Shown here in pieces: positions 20,242 to 31,590 of a stretch of 64,000 nucleotides of DNA (position 1 is its first letter; the number at the start of each line of letters is the position of its first letter). The notes under the pieces were generated by a model. That model saw only the letters and a program-made list of their open reading frames with translations, had not been told where the DNA came from and made no database searches. Position numbers and translations under genes: made by a program. Location: assembly GCA_022495005.1 (NCBI GenBank), contig JAGYXB010000440.1, positions 2,666,001-2,730,000 on the forward strand, read 5' to 3'. This DNA is from Rhyacophila brunnea. Taxonomy: Eukaryota > Arthropoda > Insecta > Trichoptera > Rhyacophilidae.

Positions 20242-20803
20242 ACAGTAAAGTTGTTTGTTGACTGTGTCAATTCAAATATAAAAAGTTATACTAAATGTAT
20301 AAAACGTAAACTAAAAATAGGCGTGTCTTGTAACAGATACTCTTGCAATAAAATTGCTTCAGTGATTTATTACTGAAGTCATCAATAAAATATTATGTCC
20401 GGCCAATAAAAAGTACCTACATATTGTTTGACACATTGTAATATATTATTACCAAGTAAGGTATCTTAAATACAATAAAATTCAACAGTGGACAACTGTG
20501 GTACCTACCTACATGAAGCACCCGTTAATATCATTTCAAACTTTCAAACCAAACAAGCAGTGGCGCATTTAGTAAGGTAGACGAACCAACTTTACTGATT
20601 TCAAGGCCCTTTAGCGCTGTTTTCAATAATAGGGCAGTAGTGGAGGCGGCGAGGGGAGGATTGTTGAGGTAAAAGAAACAATAAAAAGTGTGCAGATTTG
20701 TGATATCCTAGAAGGCTCGTGATGGGGTTTAGAATAACTTTCGAGACGCGACATTTTATTTTGTGCGAATTCAGTGGTGTGCGGTGAAGTAATGTGTATG
20801 TAG

Positions 20804-21380
20804 CAGTAGCGAAGGGAGGTAGGCTGTTAAGATCCGCCATAAATAGTGCACATTAAGCTTTGTTAGTTATACCTACGTATTGTTTTTATTGAACTAATAT
20901 TACAATTTACAGACTGTGTTGGTTAGTTTTTAAAAATCAATTAAGCCCTGCCTAAACCAAACCATAATAATTTTGGTGTACTTTGGGCGATACGACAAAA
21001 TTGTGTACACTTTTTCATTCATACTTATTTGTTTTCGTTGGATTAAGAATACGTATGACACATTTTGTTGGTTCATATTTTAAATTCATTACGCTACCTA
21101 AACCAAACTATAATAGATAAAAAAAATATTATTCTATCTATAAAATATCCAAAGTTATGCAGATATGATTTGATTGCGTAATTTTAGATATTTTATAGAT
21201 AGCCGAGAATTTTTGGAATATCTATTATGGGTTGATTTTCTCATAGTTTAATTGAATTTTAACTACTAACCAAAACCACATGAAACTTGTAGTCTTATTT
21301 CAATGAAAACAAATACGTATGACTGACAAAGTTTAGTGTGCACTATTTTTAGCGACAGCATACTCCACCCTTCACCACTG
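20804..21380 (+). mobile_element. MITE family D, complete copy (577 bp)
   Basis: Starts CAGTAGCGAAGGGAGGTAGG and ends CACCCTTCACCACTG. The terminal inverted repeats extend inward about 65 bp, including AGTGCACATTAA and its inverse. The target duplication GTATGTAG / GTGTGTAG matches 7 of 8. This identifies a hAT-type MITE. Other copies or fragments are at 19376, 19796, 27982 and 40667. The interior carries CAAATTGCAGATGGTGTTGG-like blocks in inverted arrangement and no coding sequence. Confidence 0.85.
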
Positions 21381-21880
21381 GTGTGTAGGTACGTCTAGGT
21401 ACGTAACGTATGATTAAGGGAACACAGAAATACACTTCTTCTGGCATTGCTTCTACGGCGAAACCACATTGCAACTGTGTTAGTGTCATTTGAAAGAAAC
21501 AATATGAACAGCAGCGCATCTATTCTATACACAAGGCTGCTATCAGTGGTTATCGAGGGTAGTTTATCATATTTTTGTATTGAGGGAGTTAATTTTTACA
21601 ATAAGTCAACCGTCTGAACTGTCAAAAAGTGATATGTTTTAACAGCACCTCTCTTGGCTGTGTTAACTTTGAAAGCGAGATATACAGTTTTGACAGTTAA
21701 GACCATGGGTTTCCAACCTAATAAACAATTTCTCAGCATATAACTTATTTCATGAAAAAATTCTGAATCAATTTTGGTTATGTCTAAATATTATCATTTA
21801 TCATGCTTGCCTTTAGAGTTTTCCTACCATTTGCTTCTACGTATCTCTGCGAGAGTGGATTTTCAACGCTTCTTCATTCC
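21381..21880. other. No gene seen
   Basis: AT-rich with small GC-rich patches. Nothing recognised. Confidence 0.45.
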
Positions 21881-22065
21881 GCTCTCGTGGTGCAGTGCGC
21901 AAGGCGCTGGCCTTCCATCACGGAGTTCTGGGTTCGTTTCCCAGTGAGGTCAAAATATATTTACATAATATAATATGTAAATTCCTCAAGCCTGCGAGTT
22001 TTACCACTATTATTGGGCTTCACGGCCTGTTGTGGTGTTTAATAAAGAAACAAAAAAAAACCAAA
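21881..22065 (+). mobile_element. SINE-2 copy (best preserved)
   Basis: A tRNA-like head GCTCTCGTGGTGCAGTGCGC, with an A-box-like segment and a B-box-like GGTTCGTTTCC. The body ends TGGGCTTCACGGCCTGTTGT, GGTGTTTAATAAAG and an A-rich tail. Related copies at 14619 and, in part, 6667. The 69-codon frame at 21895-22104 crosses it and is not a gene. Confidence 0.75.
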
Positions 22066-22683
22066 ACAAGGAACAGATTAAATATAATTATTGTCCTTAG
22101 TTAAGTTAAATTTATATTAAGCATACTGAAAAATCTATTTTCAATTCGTTTTCTTTACCCTATTAAAAAGGCTTTTTACAATTTATGAATTGGAGTCGCG
22201 GGTTGCTTGACTTCTATAAAACGGGGTCACAACTCGGAAAAAGTTGGGAATATGTGCCTAAACTTTCAACAAATGCATTTCTTTATGTTGTATAAATTAT
22301 ACTAACACCCTTTTTTTTGTTTTCTAGTATAAGCTTGTAACTTTATAACGGGTTTGAACAATTCTGAAAACTCCCTATAAGGCTGCGTCCAGGGTACAGA
22401 CGCTCATGCGACTCGCGATGAAGTCTAGACTAATTATCCGCTCCAAATGCTTGGCCTGTCCAATGTAGGAGCGTCTTTTACCAGCGGTTTGAGCCAATGG
22501 CACTTCACCTTTTCAAGATTTTATAACGAATCGGTCGCGTCGCTTACGTCAAAGGAAGCCGCTGCTGCGCTTCGCCGCTGCAAAGAAGTATACATTTTGA
22601 ATTAATTTTATACAATTACTGGCGATAGCCCGTGATTTAACCGACAGTGAAATAGGTACGGAAATAAAACATATGCTGGTATA
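22066..22683. other. No gene seen
   Basis: About 22381-22600 is GC-richer and begins GGCTGCGTCCAGGG, resembling a MITE end, but I found no inverted partner. Confidence 0.4.
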
Positions 22684-22890
22684 AAGAATAGCACGCACCT
22701 CACCTCACCACTCCACCACTACTATTTGACCAATTTAACTGCTCGTGGTGAATTTTTGCAACTACCCTATTTTCGAGAAGTTTTATATTAACTTTGGAAT
22801 CTCTTGAGATATAGTTTCGTCACTATTGGCTATATAGTAGCTATTTAGTTATACCGGAATAAACAGACAGACAGACAAACACTTTAACAA
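22684..22890 (+). repeat. Dispersed repeat family S, copy 1
   Basis: GCACGCACCTCACCTCACC, then TTGCAACTACC, TATTAACTTTGGAA and GGAATAAACAGACAGACAGA. The same order of blocks is present at 52141-52400. The CACCTCACCTC part also appears inverted, twice, at 30892-31080. Non-coding. Probably a mobile element end with a host-like AGAC simple repeat. Confidence 0.6.
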
Positions 22891-24807
22891 AATAATATTT
22901 TATTCATGGAGATATATAGTAAAAACTAAATTTGATAATAGGTTGTATATATATTGAAAAAAAATGTATTTTTTTTGTAGGGTTTTTTTCAAACTACGAC
23001 AATCAGGTGTATTTTGTTTGAAAGGGTTAAAAATAACATTACAATAATTCATATTTATAGACTTTCAAATTATTGCAGATACTTACCTTAATTTACATCG
23101 TACCGCAGCAGGTCATAAAATGAAAGAAGAACGGAAATAGATATCACATCCGGTATTTTATACAAAAACATTAAATGTCAAAATGTGTACGAATAAAAAT
23201 TAGCCGATTCACAAATGGTATACAGCTATTCAAGCCGAAATGAATCTTCATCGATATCAATCAGTATTTGGCTGAAAAAGTTATGTGTACGAATTTAAAA
23301 ACAACGAAGCTTAATTCGAAACAACGGATCAGAAAATTGAATATTAATTCGAAATACTTGCTTCCGCTACTTCATATCTATCTTACATTAAATGTAGCCT
23401 GAATTTAATAGATAAAAACACGTCCAATAATTCGTTTAGAATTGCTAAAATGCAAATATTTAAATACCTATTATAATTAAGTTTAGGTGGAGAAAGCTAT
23501 TTTTCTAAAGTCAAACAATTTACTGTTTCAGAAATATACTGATTGATGCAATGACATATTAAATGGACAACTCACTTCATACCTGGAGCGCACGAGAAAT
23601 TGTGCATGAAAGTCATTTACAGATGTATAGGTAGATGTCACGTGACCATATGACGTATCCGTTTCCATTATGCGATACAAGCTTCGAGAATTTATAGTAA
23701 TATAACCTTTATTGTAATGGCGTATTAGTGTCATGACTCATTGCGTTTGAAACAGATTATCGGTTACTTACGACTTCTCGGAGATTAGACGCAAGTGAGC
23801 CCAGCCAATCACAGGCGACTGTCCAATGGTTTCTGTCATTCAATTGCATTGAATAAACATTCATCAATATCTTAAAATGGCATTTTATAAATAATAAATA
23901 ATACTAACACATGAAAAGTGATATCCCATCTTTCTTGGAGTGTTAAGTAGATTTTTTTTACAATTTTTAACTAGGCACATTGGCATTTTGTAACACAATA
24001 ATAACGGTGGAGTCGAAACCTGACAGTCAGAAATTTTGTATGGGCAGACCCAGCGGTGTCGCCAGACCGCTTGCAAGCAGAATGTTCATTTGAGCGTAGG
24101 ATACCGATATTAAAATATGACTTTCGCCATCCGGCCGACCCGACACAAAGTGAGTGTCATTTTATTTTCTAGATGCTTCGTCCATATTAATGTCATTGGA
24201 TTGATGTGAAAGTCCTCAGGATTGCATGCTTTTCTGATATATTTGATTCGGTCTGATGGTTTCGACCAATTTACTTCGTATGAGAGATTTCGTACAAACT
24301 ACACGTATCCCACGCGAAAAGAGTCGACTTTCTAACATCCGTGACATATTATTATAACGTTGCTTCTTATTCATAATAATAACATGTCTTTATTTTTGTA
24401 CACACTTTTCCGCATTATGTCAGTATTTTGATCGTCTGATGTTTTATCACTAAATATACCTATTTTTGTAAATATTTATCAGAAATAACTACATCATGAC
24501 AATCAAAATGCCAACAGCAAAAGATATAAATAAACACGTTCACTTAGTAATGAATATACTTACTGGCGAAAAAATCTTAACATTTGTTTCCATTACATTT
24601 TTTTTAACATTTGTTCAATGAAAGGGCTTGCAGTGATGTCCCAAATGGATTGGACCACATTGCATTACAGATAAGGTAGTTAGGTAGGCGTTTGTATTAT
24701 TTCACTCTGTATTGAACATTCAGTGAATTTCAACTTTATTTCCCATAATTAATATAATTTGGAAACGATTTACCCAAAGGATATATTTTTACCCTCGTCG
24801 TCACTTC
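22891..24807. other. No gene seen in 1.9 kb
   Basis: AT-rich. Minus frames at 23528-23734 and 23885-24076 show no motif I recognise. No shared repeat was found. Confidence 0.4.
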
Positions 24808-24983
24808 GTTATTACTAGGGATTGCAATACCGGTATTTCAAAACCGGTATTCCAGTATTTATAATATAAATGCCGGTTTTAAAAATCCACAATACCGGTA
24901 TTTTCGGTATTAAGAAAGCACACTCGTTTACGTTTTTGAAAATGAATTATAATTGATGTGCTGCTAAAATGCAAATATATTCA

Positions 24984-26702
24984 TATTATAATGAGGGCGA
25001 TGTACTTCAGTTTATTAAAAAACTGAAGAATACTAGCTCTTTGGGACCTGATTATGTTCCTACATTTTTTTAAAGGGTTGTATTGACTTCGTTAAAGGCC
25101 CGCTTTCATATATATTTAATCTCGCAATGGAGACAAGTATCTTCCCGGAAACGTGGAAGATGTCGAAGGTTACTCCAATCCATAAGAGTGGTACAGAGTC
25201 ATCAGTGGAGAATTACATGCCGGTAGCTGTTCTCTCTGCACCAGCAAAAGTTCTTGAGATGATCATGCACAACATGATTTATCCAAAAATTGAGTCATTC
25301 ATAATAAATGAACAGCATGGATTTAGAGCAGGCCGATCAACGGAAACTAACCTGATGGTATTTACCGATTATGTGTCATCGGCACTGGATAGAGGCCACC
25401 AGGTTGACTGTTCTTACAATGACTTCTCGAAAGCATTTGACAAAGTCGATCATGACATCCTGATGGAAAAACTCCAACTTATTGGATTGTCGGATAGATT
25501 TTTGAAACTATTCGGGAGTTATTTTAGGAACCGTCAACAATACGTATCGTACGGCCTTTATCAGTCACAGACCTTTTACACATTTTCTGGTGTCCCTCAG
25601 GGCTCAAACTTAGGGCCGTTGCTGTTCACGATTTTTATAAATGACATAGCATTGGTAATAAAAAATGCTATGTTTTTGTTGTTCGCTGATGACTTGAAAC
25701 TCTTTTTGGAAGTTGTCACCTTGGACGATTGTCGTCAGCTCCAACTTGATATAGATAATGTATTAAATTGGGGCAGGCGTAACAAACTAAAATTCAATAT
25801 TGATAAATGCAATCTTTTATCGTTTACCAGAGCCTCAAAAGTGTTGTTTTTCCAATACTCGATGCATGGCAGAGTTCTGTCACGAATATCATCTGTAAGG
25901 GATCTTGGCATTACGTTTGAGAGTAAACTGACATTTATTAGCCATATAGTTACCATTTGTAACAAAGCGCTTAAAATTTTGGGCTTCGTCATGCGTACTT
26001 CCCGGGTCTGTTCAGATGTTACGGTATTAAAACTTTTATTTAATTCTTTAGTTCGAAGCAGACTTGAGAGTGGGTCTATTGTTTGGGCACCGCACCAGTT
26101 GAAGTATGGCCTTATGGTGGAGAGGGTACAGAAGAAATTCTTGAGACTCCTTTACTTGAGGTTGTATGGATACTATCCGTGGCTTTATCCAACTGACTTT
26201 CTCTTAGGCATGCTTACATACTGCAGTCTGCAATTTAGAAGAAATCTTTATTTAGCTACGTATTTTTTTCGACTTATACAAGGTATAAATGAGAACTCTG
26301 CCATTCTGGGCAGTGTTGACCTGTGTGTCCCTGATAACTATCTTAGAAATAGAGACCACCAGTTGTTTATTCTCCCAAGGTGCAGAACCAACCTGCCACT
26401 GGTAATGCCAATTGGGAGAGTGATAACTATGTTCAACGAAATTGCTTCGGGTGTTGATATATTCCACCTACGTGAGAATGAGTTTAGGTGGATGTTGTTT
26501 TATAAAATCTTAAAATAGGGTCTGCTTAACTCATCCGGTGTACTTCCTTGTACCCATCTAATTCATCTACTGATATATCTCTTTTTTTATGTAATACTGT
26601 TATATTTATATATCTTTGTTTCTAAATGTCATGTTGTGAACGTCTTAAACTTATAATTTGTAATGTCCACAATATGTTAAAAAAATAAATGAAAAATAAA
26701 TG
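24984..26702 (+). mobile_element. 5'-truncated LINE (jockey/CR1-like) inside element J
   Basis: A non-LTR retrotransposon copy lacking its endonuclease half. Coding similarity starts near 24990 (DVLQFIKKLKNTSSLGPD), crosses a frameshift at a T-run about 25065-25071, and continues into the open RT frame. The 3' UTR contains GTCATGTTGTGAACGTCTTA and ends TAAATGAAAAATAAATGAAA. Flanks AAATATATTCA (24973-24983) and AAATATTCA (26703-26711) are a probable target duplication. The same 3' end is present at 39152-39498. Confidence 0.85.
25127..26518 (+). pseudogene. Reverse transcriptase, C-terminal 463 residues
   Basis: The RNA-directed DNA polymerase of a non-LTR retrotransposon, which copies element RNA at a nicked target. 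Visible RT blocks in order: FRAGRSTETN near residue 65, NDFSKAFDKVDHD with the first catalytic Asp near residue 105, GVPQGSNLGPLLFTIFIND near 155-173, and FLLFADDLKLF with the catalytic Asp pair near 188. NKLKFNIDKCN follows near residue 220. The C-terminal part carries RVQKKFLRLLYLR and a terminal region with RNRDHQLF and MPIGRVITMFNEIA. The frame is open, but the N-terminal endonuclease is missing and a frameshift separates it from upstream RT sequence, so the copy cannot be autonomous. Best placed in the jockey/CR1 group from GVPQGS-LGPLLF; the exact clade is uncertain. Minus frames at 25735-25992 and 26252-26467 are shadows. Confidence 0.9.
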
Positions 26703-27185
26703 AAATATTCAGTGAATCCAACAGAGTTGAAAAAATAGTAAAACAAATTATAAGTACTTAATTGTCGCGATAGATTATCATAATATTATTTAGAAATAGA
26801 AAACATCCGTGACAAAAATGTTCAATTATTCGATAATAATTATTAATTCGATAATAATTATTACAAGCGTTGAATTTAAGAAGCAGCCGAGACTTAATTG
26901 CACTTGATGAACTTTTGAGGGCTTTAGTTAAAATTATCAATATATTCAAATTATTCGTAAAAAATTACTAGTTCTACAATTATGATCAACACATATTTTT
27001 AAATGTCAACATAATAAATGTAGGTATGTAGGTTTTTGCTATAAAATAATATTTTTAAAAGCTTTTAATATCTATATTTATTGATTAGCACCTACTGAAT
27101 GTTTAATAAATACCGGTATTCAATATTAAATACCGAAAAACCGGTATTGACATTTTCATTCGGTATTGCAATCTCTAGTTATTAC

Positions 27186-27981
27186 CCACTAAACCGTGTG
27201 ACAGATACTTTCAGACAGGAATTTCTAGTGTTGCGTAATAGCATTAATTATGTACTTATATATTACTGCTTTCTGGGCAGTAGCAGGGGGCTCAAAAGTC
27301 AAAACACGGACTGATTTTGAGGCCTCCACGATAAAAATAAATTAATAAAAACTATAAATTCCAACATCCAATGTACATAGTAAAAATAACAACGTATATA
27401 TTCCTTATTCAATAATTATTATTTTGACAGTGATGACCCATATTAATATTAATGGTGTATTTTTCTGTATATGACTACGTATCTTCCAAGTTAGTTGCAT
27501 TGATTTTGTAATACTTTGGTTAACATTTTATACTCAATTTGTGATTTAATAATTGTATAACTGTTTCGAGGCCTATTTAAATCTTCTAAAGAATCGATTG
27601 CGTCGTCTGTGTCAAAGAAGATCGCCGCTGTTTGTGACTTTGTGTGACTGCGGAAAAATAGAAACCTTTGAGCATATCGTTGAAACTGCGGCATGAATGT
27701 GTTGCCAACAAGCTGGCTAAAAACATATTATGGAAAAATAATTTGAATTCTGCAAAACAATAGTATTTGTAATATTTTAAAAGCGGTGTTTTTATTTTCC
27801 GCGATACCAAAATTATCTCTTTCTAGATGAATCCGACTGTGGTTTTCCAATAGAAATAGCTGAAAACTATTTCAATTTGACATGTGCCACTTCCGTATGT
27901 AAACATTAAGTGACGAAGTATTGTACTATGGTTTGTAATACAGATTAGTTCTCCCACTTTCCCACTTTCATATGTTTATAC
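27186..27981. other. No gene seen
   Basis: AT-rich. Two overlapping minus frames at 27491-27810 have no recognisable motif. Confidence 0.45.
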
Positions 27982-28110
27982 CAGTAGCGAAGGGTGGATG
28001 TAGGCTGTTAAGATCCGCCATAAATAGTGCACATTAAACTTTGTTAGTCATACATTTTGATATATTTTGGGCGATACGACAAAATTGTACACACTTTTTC
28101 ATTCATAGTA
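27982..28110 (+). mobile_element. Family D left-end fragment
   Basis: Starts CAGTAGCGAAGGGTGGATGT and continues through AGTGCACATTAAACTTTGTT, then TTTTGGGCGATACGACAAAA, as in the copy at 20804. It ends without a right terminus. Confidence 0.75.
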
Positions 28111-28875
28111 TCAATTAATACAAGTAAAAAATAAAATTGCTGACAGTATTGCTATTTCAACATAACATTATATTTGTTATCAGTCAGAACGTATTTTATT
28201 AATCAATCACAATAATTGTCGAGACAATCATATTGGTACCTGAATCATCAATAGTTGTGTGTAATAAATAGCTCTATGCTAAATTTTGACGTTCGTCGAT
28301 GAGTCGTTTCGTGTAAGTGAGCCATTAGAATAGAAAAAGATTTCGTGAAAATTTTTTTTTGTTTTAAACATTTCCGACCGTACAGTTGGATTGCCCTGCC
28401 TATCAAAAAATACAGAGGCGGTGCGGTTCACGCGACGCACCCTTTGCTCTTGAAAACATCAAAATACTGCGCCCATATGGCTAATACAAAGACCGGCTGC
28501 GTCTAAAGAGTGCTCTTCAAGCTAACAATGAACAGACTCTAGTTTTACTTTATGGTAATACATTGTAGTAAGTACCTTTTTATATCTAGACTCAACCGAA
28601 GTAGTGACAATATAAGTCATATATTATAAAGAATCCTGCCCACTATAGTGCACGCAATTCACGATTGGGTTATTGGGAAGTCTTTCCTGGGGTGATTCCA
28701 GGTGCCAGCTTTACTCAGAAAAGCTTATTTCGTTAATAGTTTTCTCCAATATTTTTTATGATGTAACTTACTTGAACTTGCTAATAAATAACTTGCCAAA
28801 TTAGCTTGATTTCGAAGAACGCTGATAAGTGGGTATTTAAAAAGGCCAATAGTTAAAATTTGTCTTAGTTAGTAT
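28111..28875. other. No gene seen
   Basis: A GC-rich patch at 28410-28510 (CAGAGGCGGTGCGGTTCACG) looks like a TIR element end, but no inverted partner was found. Confidence 0.4.
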
Positions 28876-29098
28876 GTCACTGCGTAGCATATTGGTAAAT
28901 GCGACGGACGGGGCGTAAACCCGGGAGATGCAGGGTTCGATTCCCGGCCGGGGTGGCTTACTTTTTTCAAAAAAGATTTTTTCTATTGGTTATAATATTA
29001 TATTCTCTCAGAAAGTGTTTTTCAAAATTATGTATGTTCAATAATCAGAATGGTACATTCTTAAATCTTGTGAATTATTCGTTGAATAAAAAAAATAG
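28876..29098 (+). mobile_element. SINE-3 copy (tRNA-like head)
   Basis: Head GTCACTGCGTAGCATATTGG, with an A-box-like TAGCATATTGGTAAATGCG and a strong B box (GGTTCGATTCCCGG). The body ends AATGGTACATTCTTAAATCT, TGTGAATTATTCGTTGAATA and an A run. The same 3' end is at 47767-47874 inside element X. Not a functional tRNA: the head runs directly into the SINE body. The 67-codon frame at 28899-29102 crosses it. Confidence 0.75.
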
Positions 29099-29689
29099 GT
29101 AATTATGAAAAATATGCAGTCAAAATAGTGTTTTTATTGTAAAAAAGTTGTATATACCCACTTTACCCAATAAAACTGATAAACTATCGGATTACAGATT
29201 ATTAATTTTAATCAATATAACACAATAACAAAAAAATTAATGGTAGGTAACTACTCGTAAATTTACATTACAATTTTCAAAATTGTTATTTTTACATGTG
29301 CAAATAATTGAATAAGATATAGGTACAATATAAACTAAACACAACTTCAAACTCCACACTTAACTATTTCTAAATACTTTTAACTGTTTTTTACCAAAAC
29401 AATAAGTTACAATAATTTTTTCAATGTGATTTGGCATTAAGATTTTCCGCGTAGGTATCATGCCAGTTGGATCAATACTCAATAGTATAGAATAATTGGA
29501 AATATTTACCACGAATGTTTTCTTTTTCGAAAATTATTCTATAAGTATGTTTGAGGGATTTTGTTTTGTTATTATTTAACTCTATTGGTTTCAGTCAATA
29601 CCTATTTGCGTTTTGGCAGCATAAAACGTATGCACTAATTTAATACACAATACAGTAGTAAGTAATGAAATGCTTTCTTAATACCGATC
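29099..29689. other. No gene seen
   Basis: AT-rich. Nothing recognised. Confidence 0.5.
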
Positions 29690-29735
29690 TTTTGGTATCG
29701 ATTAATAATTGAATACCGGTATTGCAATCCCTAAA
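29690..29735 (+). mobile_element. Family J right-end fragment
   Basis: GAATACCGGTATTGCAATCCCTA at the end matches the J terminus in inverted form. GATCTTTTGGTATCGATT precedes it. No left end was found, so it is an orphan end. Confidence 0.65.
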
Positions 29736-30409
29736 GGCACTGACAGTCTTGACCGTCTAATTAACCGATTAATTAATGCAAAACGTCGTACAATCTAATC
29801 TCCATAGTAAGGGCTATCCCATGATTGATTTACATTACGAAATTGACATTACACTATATTTTGTCAACGTACAATTATTATTATATTCATACCATCACTC
29901 ATTTGGCTAGATATGCGATGATAAAACTGTTTGATCCAAACAATGGCCAACAATACGAGTGGCAGGTTGGCAAACAAATGTTCCGCTCGGGAATCAAAGG
30001 GGGACATGTCAAATAATAATGTTCCGCCCGGGAATCGAAAGGGGGACGACTCCCGCCCGGCAAATAATCCTGCCAAATGTCACATGCTTAAATATCAATT
30101 ATATTAATATGGATTCATAATGTTGTTTAGCTTAATGATTGACATGCAATAGACGGATATCTCCCTATCATGGGCTAGTCGTATCAGATCAAAGCGGTTA
30201 CGAAACCAAGAGAATCTCCTGCCGACACCTATGTTAGCCTCTACCGTTCTACGTATTATGAGCTTTAAGTTATATTGGCGTATAAGCTCGGCTTAAAAGC
30301 TCCTCATTGGTAATGTGATCAAGCCAGGAAACGTTAATTGTACGCCGATACATCGACATTTCGAATGTTAATAAACAATAATATACATATTGTAATTAGT
30401 AATTACAGT
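29736..30409. other. No gene; short tandem repeat
   Basis: At about 29979-30062 a block AATGTTCCGCYCGGGAATC-AAAGGGGGAC occurs twice in tandem. Read on the minus strand, it contains TTCGATTCCCGGGCGG, which resembles a SINE B box. No gene was recognised. Confidence 0.45.
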
Positions 30410-30750
30410 CCCACGATGGCCGAGCGGCTTAGGCGTCGTCTTATAATGTCGTGGGTCCCATGTTCGAATCTTGGGTCTGACAAATACACGTATTGTTTTT
30501 CAATTTGTGTTTGTAGTCAAAGTATGAACCTAATAGGTTGAGCAAGTGGCTAACATTGATTTCTCGTAAAACAAAAATTTGTTAATGCAAACCTCCACTC
30601 TATGGAGGCCCATATTATTTATTTATTTAAGAATACAAAATATTGTGGACATAACAAGTCTAAATTCAAGAAGTACGCAACATGAGATTTACATTATAAC
30701 AAATATTACTCTATTATCCTCTATGATCCTATTAAGGTCGGACATAAAAT
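30410..30750 (+). mobile_element. tRNA-derived SINE-1, with an inserted LINE end
   Basis: A good tRNA-like head: CCCACGATGGCCGAGCGGCT with a leucine-type A box, and GTTCGAATCTTGGG as B box. The body follows (TTTTTCAATTTGTGTTTG, GGTTGAGCAAGTGGCTAACA, TTTCTCGTAAAAC, CTCCACTCTATGGAGGCCCA). It is interrupted at 30612-30720 by a minus-strand fragment that ends in AATAAATAAATA-type sequence and contains TTATGTCCACAATATTTTG. That resembles the 3' UTR of the LINE at 24984. The SINE resumes with ATGATCCTATTAAGGTCGGA. Confidence 0.8.
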
Positions 30751-30891
30751 GTATAAGTATGATTTCGATTGTGCACAATGTACCTACTTAGTTGGTACAA
30801 TTTAATCGAGTGTTATCTCGATTTCATAACGGGTTTCGAAGTTAAGACTAAAAATTCTCTTATACAACGCGCTCGTCATGAGTACGTAAAG

Positions 30892-31080
30892 TGGTCATAT
30901 AGCAGTGGTGGAATGCTGAGGTGAGGTGCGAGTAGGAGCGCTTACATCTAACCGTTGTCAATCATTATCAATCGCATAGGTAAATAAATTGATTCACAAA
31001 TAGTTAAAGTGATCAAATAGCAGCGGCATAGTATGAGGTGAGGTGAGGTGCGGGTAGAGGGGTGCGTGCCTGGATCTATC
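30892..31080. repeat. Tandem 115-bp repeat with GAGGTGAGGTGC
   Basis: Two units share AAAGTGRTCAWATAGCAGYGG, GAGGTGAGGTGCGRGTAG and ATCTAWCCGTTGTC. The core is the inverse of the CACCTCACCTC block of family S. Confidence 0.6.
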
Positions 31081-31198
31081 CGTTGTCTATTTTATTATTT
31101 TGGAGGAAGGAGAAAATCAAATGGGATCAATTTATTTCTTCGTTCTGTACGTTTAACTTTTTCTCGAATATATTACCTGGGTACTATACTTTATATAC

Positions 31199-31416
31199 GC
31201 CCACGATAACCGAGCGGTAATATGTTGGCTTATAATGTCGTAATATCGTGAGTCCCGGGTTGGAATCTCAGACAAATTAATATGTTGTTTTTCAATTTGT
31301 GATTGAACCCAGCGTCATTCATTTTTCGTAAAAACAAAAAAAAACCTCTTTATACTACCTCCACTCAGTGGGAGAAGGGGTAGATTATCATGATCTCTTA
31401 GGATGGAACATGATGA
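31199..31416 (+). mobile_element. tRNA-derived SINE-1, degraded
   Basis: Head CGCCCACGATAACCGAGCGG, with B-box-like GGTTGGAATCTC. Body blocks TTTTTCAATTTGTG and TTTCGTAAAAAC, and a tail block GATCTCTTAGGATGGAACAT. Diverged but complete in layout. Confidence 0.7.
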
Positions 31417-31477
31417 CGTGTGTGTAAGGTAGTAACAAAAAATGCGCCCCTTACGTAATGAAAAAGTGTAGGTACGT

Positions 31478-31590
31478 GTCCGGAAACTTGTACGTATGCA
31501 GTTCGCCGTAAATCACACTGCACCGTGAAATGTTGTATCGGAAATATATGGCCGAATATTAAGGACCGTCCAACCTTTTTGGACGTATAG
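31478..31590 (+). repeat. Dispersed repeat family Q, copy 1
   Basis: ACTTGTACGTATGCAGTTCGCCGTA, then ACCGTGAAATGTTGTAT-GGAAATATA and TGGCCGAAT. It aligns with 62738-62855. A weaker match (CACGGTGAAATGTTTTATGT) is at 31844. Non-coding; parent unknown. Confidence 0.6.

Larger units (their letters stand above)
24816..27177 (+). mobile_element. hAT-like element family J, split by a LINE
   Basis: Ends TAGGGATTGCAATACCGG and the inverse, CGGTATTGCAATCTCTA. The target duplication GTTATTAC (24808-24815 and 27178-27185) is perfect over 8 bp. ACCGGTATT is repeated many times at both sub-termini (for example at about 24838, 24848 and 24893; 27112 and 27140). Subtracting the LINE leaves about 640 bp of non-coding sequence. 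A second, larger family member is at 53368-55332. An orphan right end is at about 29690-29735. Confidence 0.9.
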
